Notes: generated by a model not told the origin, from the letters alone. A stretch of 47,161 bases of DNA from an uncultured Clostridium sp. (GCA_948471115.1 CAOKRJ010000008.1:1-47161), one strand, 5' to 3'. Positions 15,219 to 25,010 are shown, counted from the stretch's first letter. Program-made: numbers and translations.

Positions 15219-17592
15219 ATGGTAAACGATAAAAAATTGAAAATATCAATTGCTCAAAATAGGAAATCATTAAAATGGGTTACAGAAGAAATAAGATGGT
15301 CTGAGTTTGTAAATAAAATAAGTAATCCAATAAGAACAAATGAAACCTACGAGCAATTTATAAATATGAAAAAGTATCAGCAAGACGAATTAAAAGATGT
15401 TGGAGGGTTTGTAGCAGGAGAATTAAAAGATGGACGAAGAAAAGCCGAAAACATATTAAATAGGTGCCTAGTTACATTAGATGCTGATAATATTGAAAAC
15501 ATTAATAAATTAACCAATATAAAAAGATTATTAAATGGGTTAGGTTGTAGTTATGCATTATACACAACACGAAAACACAATACCACAAAACCAAGAATTA
15601 GAATAATAATTCCTACCGATAGAACTATGATGCCAGAAGAATACGAGCCTGTTGCAAGAAAGATAGCAAATTTCATTGGACTAGAAATAATGGACACTTC
15701 TACATTTGAAGCAAGTAGATTAATGTATTGGCCCAGTTGTTCAAAAGACAGTAACTTTGAAAGCTTATTTATAGATAAGCCTTTTGCAAGTGTAAACGGA
15801 ATACTAGGAATGTATAAAAACTGGAAAGATATTAACGAGTGGCCAAGATTAAAAAGTGAGCCAGACCTATTGAAAAAGGAAATAACAAAACAAAAAGACC
15901 CATTAGAAAAGGAAAACATAATAGGAGTATTTTGTAAGACATACAACATTCATAAAGCAATAGAAGAGTTTTTATCAAATACATATGAGGCTGGAGACAA
16001 GGAAGACAAATATACATATATTGAAGGAAGTGTAGCAAATGGTGCTACTGTGTATGGCGATGGAAAATGGTTATATAGTTTTCATGCAACAGACCCAGCA
16101 AGCAGAACACTTTGTAATTCATTTGACTTAGTAAGAATACATAAATTTGGAAATTTGGATGATGAGATAAAAGAAGGCACACCAGCAAATAGATATCCAA
16201 GCTACATAGAAATGTGTAAATTTGTAGATAGTTTGCCTGAAATAAAAGAATTAAAACAACAAAGAGCAATAGCTGAATTTGAAGAAAATCCAGAAAAAGG
16301 ATTGACCGATTTATATTTTGAAAATGGGCAGTTCCAAAAAGAAAAATTTTGTAAAGACCTAATTGTTAAAGAGCATATTATTCGAATTGGAAGAAAACTA
16401 TTTATTTATAGTGGTGGGATATATATTAATGATGACCTTTTGATATTTAGTAAAATGATTACATACATTCCTAACATGCCAGAAAATAAAAGAAATGAAT
16501 GCCTAAGATATATAGATATATTAATTACAAAATATCCTGAGTACGATAAAACAAATCAAGACAATAAAAATTATATTGCTTTTAAAAATCGGATTATTTA
16601 ATTTAGAAACTGGACTACTCGAAAATTTTACATCGGATATTGTTATTACTAATCTAATACCGCATAAGTACAGTGAAAATGCTTGTAGCGAGTTAGTAGA
16701 TAATGTGCTTAATAAACTAACATGTAACGACCGAGAATTAAGAAGTTTGTTAGAAGAAATGATAGGGTACACATTTTATAGAAGTAATATATACGCAAAA
16801 TCATTCTTTTTAATAGGTATACTCTCAAACAATGGTAAATCCGTATTTTTAAATTTATTAAAGAAGTTACTAGGGGATGATAATTTTAGCTCTTTAACTT
16901 ATGAAGAATTAGGAGATAGATTTAAAACAGCAGAGGTGGCTGGAATGCTTGCAAATATAGGGGATGATTGCTCTAAAACTTTTAATACTAATTCAGCAAT
17001 TTTTAAAAAATTATCAACTGGAGAAACGATTACCGTAGAAAGAAAAGGTAAAGATCCGTTTAAATTTAATAATTATGCAAAAATGATTTTTAGTTTTAAT
17101 GAGTTACCAAGAACTGATGACAAAAGTAATGCAACTGCTAAAAAGAGAATGTGCATAATACCTTTTAATGCTGTGTTCAAAGATACAGACCAAGACTATG
17201 ACCCTAATATTAATGATAAATTACAAAAAGAAGAATGCATAGAGTATGTAATTAAATTAGGTATAGAGGGATTACAAAGGTTAATAGAAAATAAGGGATT
17301 TACCAAAGCAAAAGTAGTAGAGAAAGAAACAAGCGACTACGAGACTTATAATAACACTATTCTGCAGTTTATGAAAGAAAAAGAAGAAGATATCAGTTTT
17401 GACATTGAAAAATTTACACCAACTCAAATTTACAACCAATACAAACTTTGGAGTGAAAGTAATGGATTTGACAAAATTGTAAACAATACATCTTTTGGAA
17501 TGGAAATGAAAAGGCTAGGTTATGAAAACAAGCCATACAGGTTAGACGACAAATTGGCAAGGCACTACGTAAAAAGTGCCAGTAACAAATAA
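15219..17592 (+). CDS. Phage primase-helicase (VirE/D5 type), frame broken at a CGG codon (16590)
   Basis: Start ATG 15219 follows AGAAGGAG. The N-terminal ~300 residues look like a primase/VirE-type domain (ENILNRCLVTLDADN; STFEASRLMYWP). The second half is a D5/SF3 helicase: FLIGILSNNGKSVFLN is the Walker A region, followed by ANIGDD and FSFNELPRTDD. Zero frame runs ...IAFKN-CGG and stops at 16601. Skipping the C of CGG (16590-16592) gives IAFKN-GLFNLETG, the conserved D5_N 'xxFKNGxLDLxTG' junction, and an open frame of ~790 residues to 17592. I see this as one gene read with a +1 shift; decay or a base error is the alternative. Confidence 0.82.
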
Positions 17593-17601
17593 AAAAGTGC
17601 T

Positions 17602-17691
17602 TGTAACAAAGTAGCGGGCTGTTACAGTTTGTTACAAGCACATGTTACAATGCTAAGCTATTGGGGATTATAAATGTTACAGGCTGTTACA
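17602..17691. repeat. TGTTACA iteron cluster, candidate replication origin
   Basis: Five direct copies of TGTTACA (17620, 17630, 17643, 17675, 17685) and one inverted copy TGTAACA (17602) lie in ~90 bp of non-coding DNA directly after the primase-helicase gene. Two pairs are spaced exactly 10 bp, about one helical turn. AT-rich DNA follows (17755-17780, almost pure A/T). This is the layout expected of an origin or initiator-binding region. Confidence 0.6.
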
Positions 17692-17835
17692 GATATAGAT
17701 ACTACTTTTATATAGAAATAGATAGATTAGGTAAAAAGAGTTTGCCTATAATATTTAAATTATATATATATATAATATTACACTATATAGAGTGCAACAA
17801 AACAAATGTTTCAAAAAGAAAGGCTGTTTATAAAA

Positions 17836-18000
17836 ATGGGATTTGAACATAAAAAAATTATTTATAAAAATTATACTGGGGTTTTAGAAGAATTAAGAGC
17901 AATAGATACGGGAGCGTATTTTCTTGATGTACTTTTAGAAGATGGCGGAAAATTAAGATTAACAATACGTGACCCGCAAAATATAGAATGGATAAATTAA
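17836..18000 (+). CDS. Hypothetical 54-aa phage protein
   Basis: Start at ATG 17836 (after GAAAGG) is preferred over an in-frame ATG at 17806 that lacks a ribosome site, but spacing is long for the former, so the start is uncertain. The peptide (around GVLEELRAIDTGAYFLDVLL) is compact and likely strand-rich; no family recognised. It precedes the VRR-NUC gene in the replication operon. Confidence 0.5.
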   Translation: MGFEHKKIIYKNYTGVLEELRAIDTGAYFLDVLLEDGGKLRLTIRDPQNIEWIN

Positions 18001-18026
18001 TAAATCGAAAATGAAAGGATAAAAAA

Positions 18027-18310
18027 ATGTTAGAAAAACAAATCGAAGAAAAACTAAGAAACAAAATAAAAGAATTACGGTGGAAAAGCATATAAGTTTG
18101 TATCTTCAGGAAATAATGGTGTACCTGACAGACTTATATTAATGCCACAAGGAAAAATATATTTTGTTGAAATGAAAAGACCGCGGAGGAAAAACAAGAA
18201 CATTGCAAAATAAACAAATAGCATTTATACAAAAACTAGGGTTTGAGGTTCTCATAATAGATAGCGAAGAAAAATTAGAAAATTTTATAAAAAGTATAGG
18301 AGGAAATTAG
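18027..18310 (+). CDS. VRR-NUC nuclease, frame broken twice at CGG codons (18078, 18184)
   Basis: Small phage VRR-NUC proteins are ~90 aa. Here zero frame gives only 22 residues. Skipping the C at CGG 18078-18080 and again at CGG 18184-18186 gives a clean 93-aa protein: KIKELGGKAYKFVSSGNNG, VPDRLILMPQGKIYFVEMK, RPGGKTRTLQNKQIAFIQKL, ending at TAG 18308. The VPDR and VEMKRPGGK motifs (catalytic D and E-x-K) are the family signature, and both repaired glycines are conserved positions (GGK). The family acts on branched or replicating DNA. Either recoded or a pseudogene. Confidence 0.8.
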
Positions 18311-18312
18311 CG

Positions 18313-18585
18313 ATGAGCAAATCAATAACTCAGAAAGCATTAATGGACTTAAAGACACGAGCAAACTACATATACGAAAATATAGAGTTAATAAAAGCAA
18401 TCAAAAATGAAGAAACAGTAAATGACACGCTAGCAGTAACAAATGAAATAGAAGTTCTAATTAGGGCTTATGAAAAACAAATAGAATTAAATAAAAAGCA
18501 AAACATAAGAATTAAAAATCAAAAAGCACTCCTTAGAGTACTACAGCAAAAGGCAGGTGTTGAAAACGGAAAAGCAAATATTTAA
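18313..18585 (+). CDS. Hypothetical phage protein, helical
   Basis: 90 aa starting 2 nt after the VRR-NUC stop and overlapping the helicase start by 29 nt. It is mostly alpha-helical and Lys-rich (KTRANYIYENIELIKAIKNE) with a possible coiled coil in the second half. No family recognised. Its position between VRR-NUC and the SNF2 helicase is common in Bacillota phages, so a replication accessory role is likely. Confidence 0.6.
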   Translation: MSKSITQKALMDLKTRANYIYENIELIKAIKNEETVNDTLAVTNEIEVLIRAYEKQIELNKKQNIRIKNQKALLRVLQQKAGVENGKANI

Positions 18586-19972
18586 ACCGCATGACTACCA
18601 AAAGTATTGTATCAGTAGATGTATAACTGATGATAAATTAGGGCTATTTTTAGACATGGGATTAGGCAAAACTGTAATCACTTTAACAGCAATAAACGAC
18701 TTAAAATATAATAGATTTCAAGTAAATAAAGCATTAGTCATAGCACCAAAGAAAGTAGCAGAAGATACCTGGACGAGAGAGCAAGAAAAATGGGAGCACC
18801 TAAACTTGTTAAGAATAGAACCCGTTTTAGGTTCACTAAGTAAAAGAGTAAAAGCACTAAACACACCAGCCGACATTTATGTGATAAATAGAGAAAATAC
18901 AGAATGGTTAGTAGATTATTATAAAAATGATTGGCCCTTCGATATGGTAATAATAGATGAGCTATCAAGTTTTAAAAACCATAATTCAAAAAGATTTAAG
19001 GCATTAAAATGCATAAGACCATTAATAAAGAAAATCATAGGACTAACAGGGACACCAGCACCAAATGGATATATCGATTTATGGGCACAAGTTTATTTAT
19101 TAGACCAAGGCGAAAGGTTAGGAAAATTCATAACGCATTATAGAGAAGATTATTTCAAACCAGACAAAAGAGACGCACAAAGAGTTTTTACATATAAACC
19201 AAAAGACAAATCTGTAGACTTAATAAAAAATAAAATATCAGACATTTGCATAAGCTTATCAGCAAAAGACTATTTACAAATGCCAGATAAGGTAATTGAC
19301 AATAGATACATAAAACTAGATAGCAAAGTGCAAAAACAATATGAAGAATTTGAAAAAGAAATGTTTTTACAGTTAGATGAAGATGAGATAGATGTTACAT
19401 CAGCAGTAGCATTGAGTAATAAATTGCTACAGTTTTGCAATGGTGCAGTTTATAAAGAAAATGGGCAAGACTATGTAGAAATACACGACTGCAAAATAGA
19501 AGCACTGATAGAGCTGATTGAAGAAGCACAAGGGCAACCACTTTTGATATTTTATAATTTTAGGCATGACTTAGAGAGAATAGAAAAAGCATTAGAAAAA
19601 ATAAAGTTAAGAGTTGGAGTTTTAAAAGATAGCCAAGATATAGCAAGATGGAATAACAGAGAACTAGATATATTACTAGCGCATCCAGCAAGTACAGCTT
19701 ATGGACTTAATTTACAAGACGGAGGAAATCATATAGTTTGGTTTGGTTTAAACTGGAGTTTAGAGTTATACCAGCAGGCAAATGCAAGGTTATACAGACA
19801 AGGTCAACAGAATACTGTATTTATACATAATTTAGCAATAGATAAATGCAGAGATATAGATGTAATATCTGCACTAGAAGATAAAAACGGAAGTCAAGAA
19901 GCCTTACTTGAGAGCTTAAAAGCAAGAATAAAAAAAGTAAAGGAGATGGGGGGGAATAGATGTCAGAAGTAG
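18557..19972 (+). CDS. SNF2-family DEAD-like helicase
   Basis: 471 aa from GTG 18557 (a TTG at 18560 is also possible). Helicase motifs are clear: motif I LDMGLGKTVITL, Ia LVIAPKKVAEDTW, II IIDELSSFK (DExx), III LTGTPAPNG, then V-VI LLAHPASTAYGLNLQDGGN and QANARLYRQGQ. This is the phage SNF2-like translocase found beside VRR-NUC genes. It probably assists replication or recombination. It starts inside the upstream ORF and its end overlaps the next start by 13 nt, so the operon is tightly packed. Confidence 0.9.
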   Translation: MLKTEKQIFKPHDYQKYCISRCITDDKLGLFLDMGLGKTVITLTAINDLKYNRFQVNKALVIAPKKVAEDTWTREQEKWEHLNLLRIEPVLGSLSKRVKALNTPADIYVINRENTEWLVDYYKNDWPFDMVIIDELSSFKNHNSKRFKALKCIRPLIKKIIGLTGTPAPNGYIDLWAQVYLLDQGERLGKFITHYREDYFKPDKRDAQRVFTYKPKDKSVDLIKNKISDICISLSAKDYLQMPDKVIDNRYIKLDSKVQKQYEEFEKEMFLQLDEDEIDVTSAVALSNKLLQFCNGAVYKENGQDYVEIHDCKIEALIELIEEAQGQPLLIFYNFRHDLERIEKALEKIKLRVGVLKDSQDIARWNNRELDILLAHPASTAYGLNLQDGGNHIVWFGLNWSLELYQQANARLYRQGQQNTVFIHNLAIDKCRDIDVISALEDKNGSQEALLESLKARIKKVKEMGGNRCQK

Positions 19973-20379
19973 AATTAAAGAAATTAACAAAAAGTGAAAT
20001 AATAGGGAGATACAAAGATTTACAGAGAGAATTTGAAGACTTACAACAGCAGTATAACGATTTAGATGATTGTTATGGGGAGTTAGAACGAGAAAATGCA
20101 AAGAGTACAAAAGAAACAGAAAAGAAGCAAGAATACGAATGTGTAGCATATGATTTTTTAAAAGAACTTAGATTTAATACAGAGTTACAGGAAAGATTAT
20201 TTGCAATTTATAAAAAGAATTTTATAGATGAACTTGATGCACTTGCGAATTTGTATTGTATAGATGTACAACTAGTACTACAAGAATTACAAACAGAAAA
20301 AAGGCCAAAAGAATTAGACAGTGAAATTTATGTGATTTTAGAAGAATACATCAAAAATTTTGAAAGATTTAGAAGTTAG
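19960..20379 (+). CDS. Hypothetical coiled-coil phage protein
   Basis: 139 aa behind a G-rich site (GGGGGGAA). Residues ~10-55 form a coiled coil (RYKDLQREFEDLQQQYNDLD) and the second half is helical and acidic. No family recognised. It lies between the helicase and the late regulator. Confidence 0.6.
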   Translation: MSEVELKKLTKSEIIGRYKDLQREFEDLQQQYNDLDDCYGELERENAKSTKETEKKQEYECVAYDFLKELRFNTELQERLFAIYKKNFIDELDALANLYCIDVQLVLQELQTEKRPKELDSEIYVILEEYIKNFERFRS

Positions 20380-20392
20380 GAGGAACAGAAGA

Positions 20393-20866
20393 ATGAGCAG
20401 GACAAAAAAAAGTTTAACAGATGAAGAAAAGCAGGCAATTCAAAGTGTAAAGCAAGAACTAAGGGAATACAGGGAAGATATAAAGTATATCATAGAAAAA
20501 ATTAATGATGCAGAAGAAGTAAAAAGCAATGTAGAAAAAGTAACAACCGAATTATCATTTACAAAAACAAGTAATTCTACTATTAAAGAAGACAGGTTTG
20601 CAGAAGCAATTAGCAAATTAGAAGATTTAAAAATAGAATGTACCGAGAAAATGCAAAAACTATTAATTAAAAAATTTGATATTGATGATAAAATTGAAGC
20701 CCTAGAACAGCCCTACAAAAATGTTTTGTTCTATCGATACACTAGAGGAAAAGCATGGGAAGAAGTTGCGACAGCATTAGGATATGATTTATCATATACT
20801 TATGATATACATGGAGAAGCACTATACAGATATGCAAAAAATAATTTTAAAAAAATACCCGAGTAA
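20393..20866 (+). CDS. Sigma-70-region-4-like phage late regulator
   Basis: 157 aa from ATG 20393, chosen for its TTAGGAGGA site. The N-terminal two thirds are coiled coil. The C-terminus (ALEQPYKNVLFYRYTRGKAW... EVATALGYDLSYTYDIHGEAL) is a region-4-like helix-turn-helix of the kind found in RinA/ArpU-type phage late activators. It is the last gene of the early operon, followed by a terminator and then the packaging genes, which is where a late activator normally sits. It may act at the repeats around 21083-21109. Confidence 0.75.
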   Translation: MSRTKKSLTDEEKQAIQSVKQELREYREDIKYIIEKINDAEEVKSNVEKVTTELSFTKTSNSTIKEDRFAEAISKLEDLKIECTEKMQKLLIKKFDIDDKIEALEQPYKNVLFYRYTRGKAWEEVATALGYDLSYTYDIHGEALYRYAKNNFKKIPE

Positions 20867-20923
20867 ATCCGATTGAATCCGAGTAAAAAAAATGGTAATA
20901 TATAAAATGAAAAGAAAATAATT

Positions 20924-20962
20924 AAAAAAAAGACTTTAGAACAGTGGCTAAGGTCTTTTTTG
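20924..20962 (+). terminator. Early operon terminator
   Basis: AAGACTTTAG pairs with CTAAGGTCTT (one G-T pair) around an AACAGTGG loop, preceded by a run of A and followed by TTTT. It separates the early and late regions. Confidence 0.8.
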
Positions 20963-21082
20963 TTATTTTCAGAGATAATTATAGATAGTATGTAGGATAT
21001 AAACAAACTGGTGGGAGTCTAGTCTGGTGCAAAAAAAAGGTCGACGGTGATTTATATCATTACATAGTGTTTATAGAAAAAC

Positions 21083-21109
21083 TGAACAGCTCTGAACAGT
21101 ATTGAACAG
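21083..21109 (+). repeat. Three TGAACAG direct repeats with exact 10-bp period
   Basis: TGAACAG at 21083, 21093 and 21103, one helical turn apart, about 25 bp before the first gene of the packaging region. They could be activator sites for late transcription. The core TGAACA equals the half-site of the repressor operators at 8802 and 9058. The rest of 20963-21130 holds no gene I can support. Confidence 0.5.
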
Positions 21110-21132
21110 TATAAAAGAAAGAAGGTATATGT

Positions 21133-21426
21133 ATGAAAGTAATGATAAGTCAACCAATGAGGAATAGAAGTAATAAAGAAATACTAGAAGAAAGAGCAGA
21201 ACTAGTAAAAAGAATTGAAGAAGAAGGAGACATAGTCTTAGATACAGTATTTGATGAAGCACCAAAAAATGTAGATGAAGCAGTATGGTTTTTATCAAAG
21301 AGTATAGAGTTTTTAGCAAGTGCTGATAAAATAATATTTATGAAAGGTTGGGAAAAAGCACGAGGTTGTAAAATAGAACATCAAGTAGCAGTAGAGTATG
21401 GAAAAGAAATAATGTATTGTAATTAG
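21133..21426 (+). CDS. DUF4406-like (nucleoside deoxyribosyltransferase-fold) protein
   Basis: 97 aa with GAAGG upstream. The start MKVMISQPMRNRSNKEILEE, the middle LSKSIEFLASADKIIFMKGW and the end HQVAVEYGKEIMY match the short phage DUF4406 group related to nucleoside 2-deoxyribosyltransferases. The fold suggests a nucleotide-related role. In phages these genes are usually part of the accessory set near terminase. Confidence 0.75.
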   Translation: MKVMISQPMRNRSNKEILEERAELVKRIEEEGDIVLDTVFDEAPKNVDEAVWFLSKSIEFLASADKIIFMKGWEKARGCKIEHQVAVEYGKEIMYCN

Positions 21427-21438
21427 GAGGAAAGAATA

Positions 21439-21564
21439 ATGAAACGAAAATGGACTAAAGAATCAGCAGAAAAATATATGAAGAATGCAAAAGTAAAAGG
21501 ACTAACATATTTAAGTGCAATAGATTATTTGAAACATCATAAGACTATGAGTTCGATAATTTAA
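21439..21564 (+). CDS. Hypothetical 41-aa phage protein
   Basis: ATG 21439 is preceded by an excellent AGGAGGAAAG site overlapping the previous stop region. The peptide is basic (MKRKWTKESAEKYMKNAKVK...). No family recognised. It is too short for motif-based assignment, but the ribosome site and operon spacing support it. Confidence 0.5.
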   Translation: MKRKWTKESAEKYMKNAKVKGLTYLSAIDYLKHHKTMSSII

Positions 21565-21590
21565 AATAGAATAAAACAAAATAAAAGTAG

Positions 21591-22004
21591 GTGAGCGAGG
21601 TGGCAAAGTCAAAATGGGAACAGGTTAAAGATAAGTTAACGTTAGTCGAAGGTTGGGCAAGAGATGGATTAACAAATGAGCAAATAGCAGAAAATTTAGG
21701 AGTAAGTAAGACAACTTTTTATAAAATGCTAAAAGAACATTCCGAACTTTTCGAACTCCTTAAAAAGAGTAAAGAAGTAGTTGACTATGAAGTTGAAAAT
21801 GCATTATTACAGAGCGCACTAAAAGGAAATGTAACAGCACAAATTTATTGGCTGAACAACAGGAAACCTAAACAGTGGAAGAATAAAAGAATTGATGTGG
21901 ATATAGAACAAATAGATGAAAGTAAAAATAATATGGAGCAATTAACAGTAGAGGAGTTGAAAGCCATTGCGTATGCCAACATTAACACAAGTAACAATAA
22001 ATAA
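21591..22004 (+). CDS. terS: Terminase small subunit
   Basis: 137 aa, likely from GTG 21591. It has an N-terminal helix-turn-helix (ARDGLTNEQIAENLGVSKTT) and the phrase ALKGNVTAQIYWLNNRKPKQW, which is typical of Bacillota phage small terminases. It recognises the packaging site and recruits the large subunit. Its 3' end overlaps the large-subunit gene by ~35 nt. Confidence 0.85.
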   Translation: MSEVAKSKWEQVKDKLTLVEGWARDGLTNEQIAENLGVSKTTFYKMLKEHSELFELLKKSKEVVDYEVENALLQSALKGNVTAQIYWLNNRKPKQWKNKRIDVDIEQIDESKNNMEQLTVEELKAIAYANINTSNNK

Positions 22005-23416
22005 AGCAAAATGCGTATTAGCTTATAAGAGCTTATTTGACTATTGCAGAATAAGAGATAGTGAAACATTTTATGATGAAGAAAATGCACCATATTTACT
22101 TGAAATATGTGAAGCTATAGAAGAATTTGAAAATGATGATAATGAATTATTAATGGTTAATATGCCTCCACGTCATGGAAAGTCAAGAACAGCGACAAAT
22201 AGTGCTAGTTGGTTATTAGGTAGAAATCCCAAATATAAAATAATGACAGGTACATACAACACTATACTGTCAACTAAGTTTTCAAAGCAAGTAAGAAACA
22301 TAATAATGGAACAACCAAGATTAAATAAAATATGTTTTAATAATATATTTCCAAAAGTTAAAATCAAATATGGTAGTGCAAGTGCGGGTATGTGGGGACT
22401 TGAAGGCAATGAAGAAGACAATTATTTAGCAACAGCACCAAATAGTAGTTCTACAGGTATTGGTTGTGATTTTCTTATTATAGACGACTTAATAAAAAAT
22501 AAATATGAAGCATATCATAAAGAATTATTAAATAAGCTATTTGAAGATTGGATAAGGGATACATTATATCAACGTCTTGAAGGGAAAAGAAAGATACTTG
22601 TATTTATGACTAGATGGTCAACTAAAGACCCGTGTGGAAGATTAATTACACTATTTCAAGAACAAGGGCGTAAGTATAGACTAATAACTAAAAAGGCATT
22701 TGACAGTAAAACTGGCAAAATGTTAAATCCTAACATATTAAATAAAAGACAATATGATTTATTAATACAAACAATAGGAGAAGATATAGTAGAAGCGAAC
22801 TATAATCAAACACCAATAGATTTAAAAGGTTGTTTATATAAAAGATTTCTTGAATATGACCCTGCAGATATAAGAAGCATTGATAACCCAAATGGAAAAA
22901 TAATTTTTAAAGATATAAGGTGCAGATGTGATACAGCAGATACAGGAGACGATTTCTTATGTTCAATAGTATATGGAGTAACAAGAGATAATCAAGCTTA
23001 TGTATTACCTATTAATGCAATAATTTATACACAAGATGATATGGAAACAACAGAAAAACAAGTAGCAAAACAACTACTAGATAATAATGTAATGGTATTT
23101 AGACCAGAAAGCAATAATGGACGGTAGAGGATTTTGTAGAGCAGTTGAAAAAGAATATAAAAAATTAGGTGGAACAAAATGCGTATTTAGACCATATACT
23201 CAAACACTAAACAAAGAAGCAAGAATATTAAGCAACAGTACGGAAGTACAAAATATAATTCATTATCCATTAGATTGGAAATCAAGATATAGAGAATATT
23301 ACATAAGCATGAAAGAGTATCAGAGACAAGGCAAAAATGAACATGATGACGCACAAGACTGTACAACATCAATAGCAGAAGAATTGTCAGTAAACAATGG
23401 ATTGAGAGGAGCGTAA
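21967..23416 (+). CDS. terL: Terminase large subunit, frame broken at a CGG codon (23122)
   Basis: Start is TTG 21967 (9 nt after GAGGAG) or ATG 21973. The ATPase has Walker A PPRHGKS (67-73) and Walker B FLIIDD. The RNase H-like nuclease has CDTADTGDD, then RPESNNG and finally HDDAQD. Zero frame stops at 23127 right after NNG; a second frame from 23117 carries the rest. Skipping the C of CGG (23122-23124) gives PESNNG-GRGFCRAVEKEY, the normal terminase sequence, and a single protein of ~482 residues. The break lies between two catalytic acids, so without recoding the nuclease would be dead in an otherwise intact phage. Confidence 0.9.
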
Positions 23417-23419
23417 ATA

Positions 23420-24970
23420 ATGTCAAATATAACACAGGTAGATTTAATAAAAGCAAATATCGAATATGGAGCAAGAGGGACAAGCAATAAGGAAATAACT
23501 AAAAATATCTTAAATCAATGGCGAGGTAGCGAAAAAATAGTTAACATGCAATTAGCAGATATATATTACAGAGTGGAAAACGTAGAGATTCAAAAGAAAA
23601 CTAGGTCGTATGAAGATGAAAATGGAAATTTGATATTGAATAAAACCCTTTCAAACGCACAAACCAAAACAGCAAGATACAGAAAATCTATAAATCAAAA
23701 AGCAAATTTTGCCTTAAATAAGCCTTTTATAATCAGTTGTGAGAATGATAAATATAAAAAGGCGTGGATAGAATTTTTAGAAGAAAATAAGAGGAAAATT
23801 ATAGCAAAAACAGGAAAACAGGCAATAAGTAAAGGGCTAGCTTGGGTTTACCCATGGATAGATGAAAAAGGCGATTTACAGATTATAGACACAGAAAGCG
23901 AAACTGTATATCCAGCATGGTCAGACACAGCACATACAAAATTAGATGCAATAGTAAGAGATTATGTAGTGACAGAATACATAAATCAAACACCACAAGA
24001 TGTTTACAAAGTAGAGTTTTGGGACAGTAAAATATTTCAAAAATTTAGAGATTATGGAATGGGCGAAGGAAATGGAGATCTAGTAGACGATAATTTTAAT
24101 GGAGAAGATGAACTAAGCCAAAGAGTGACTGCTATTTATTCGCATATGATAAATACAAAAGGAGAAGAGATTAGCTGGGGTAGAGTGCCTTTCATATTCT
24201 TTAAGGGAGCAGATGACGAACTACCAGCTTTGAATGAATGTAAAAGCGATATAGACAATTATGACATGATAAAGTCAAAAGGAATAGACAGTATATTAGA
24301 TGATATTGACGCAGTACTAGTGGTTGAAAAAATATCGCCAGAGCTAAACGACTTAGTAAAAGCGAGAAAAATAGTACAAAACTCGAGAATAATGACTGTT
24401 GAATCAGAAGGAAAAGCATATTACTTAAAAGTAGACTTAGATATAAATGCAATAAAAGAAAAGCTAGAAATTTTAAAGAAAGATATAATAGATGACACAA
24501 ATACAGTAGATGTAACAAGTATAGAGTTTGGAAGCAACCCAAGTGGAAAAGCTATGAGAATGTTCTTTGAGCCACTCAACATATGGGCTAATGGTTTTGA
24601 ATCAGAATTTAGAGTATTTATGCAAAACTTAAAATACTTCTTTGATAAGTGGTTGAGCTGGAAAGGTGGATATGGAACATTTGAAGAACTACAGGCAATA
24701 CCAATCACTTTTACATTAGATAGGGATTTAATGATAGATGAAACAGAAATAATAAACAATATAAATTCACTAGGCGAGGAATTATCACAAGAAACAAGAG
24801 ATGAATTAAACCCTTACATAGAAAATCATGAAAAGGAGGAAGAAAGACGTGAAGCAGATAGAAAAAAAGCAGAAAAGCGAGATGAATTAATACAATTTGG
24901 AAATACGGTAAATAGAAATGATGAAGAGAATGAAGAAGACAAAGAAAATAAGCAAAAAATACCTAGTTAA
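23420..24970 (+). CDS. Portal protein (SPP1 gp6-like)
   Basis: 516 aa, starting 3 nt after the terminase stop. The sequence (KTARYRKSINQKANFALNKP; DNYDMIKSKGIDSILDDIDA) fits the SPP1 gp6-like portal family, and length is normal. It forms the dodecameric DNA gate at the capsid vertex. The C-terminal ~50 residues are highly charged and probably disordered (RREADRKKAEKRDEL). Confidence 0.9.
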   Translation: MSNITQVDLIKANIEYGARGTSNKEITKNILNQWRGSEKIVNMQLADIYYRVENVEIQKKTRSYEDENGNLILNKTLSNAQTKTARYRKSINQKANFALNKPFIISCENDKYKKAWIEFLEENKRKIIAKTGKQAISKGLAWVYPWIDEKGDLQIIDTESETVYPAWSDTAHTKLDAIVRDYVVTEYINQTPQDVYKVEFWDSKIFQKFRDYGMGEGNGDLVDDNFNGEDELSQRVTAIYSHMINTKGEEISWGRVPFIFFKGADDELPALNECKSDIDNYDMIKSKGIDSILDDIDAVLVVEKISPELNDLVKARKIVQNSRIMTVESEGKAYYLKVDLDINAIKEKLEILKKDIIDDTNTVDVTSIEFGSNPSGKAMRMFFEPLNIWANGFESEFRVFMQNLKYFFDKWLSWKGGYGTFEELQAIPITFTLDRDLMIDETEIINNINSLGEELSQETRDELNPYIENHEKEEERREADRKKAEKRDELIQFGNTVNRNDEENEEDKENKQKIPS

Positions 24971-25010
24971 TATTAGACATTTTTTGTTACATAAATAGAG
25001 GTGGTTATAT

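Noticed and set aside
16576..17592. Helicase half as a separate gene starting at 16576
   Set aside because: No ribosome site; the protein continues the upstream frame exactly at a conserved junction, so it is part of the same gene.
17661..17846. 61-codon open frame after the iterons
   Set aside because: Lies across the repeat/AT-rich region, has no ribosome site, and its Tyr/Ile-rich translation looks like chance.
23117..23416. Separate gene for the terminase C-terminus
   Set aside because: It begins with a TTG-less, site-less overlap and contains nuclease residues belonging to the large terminase.
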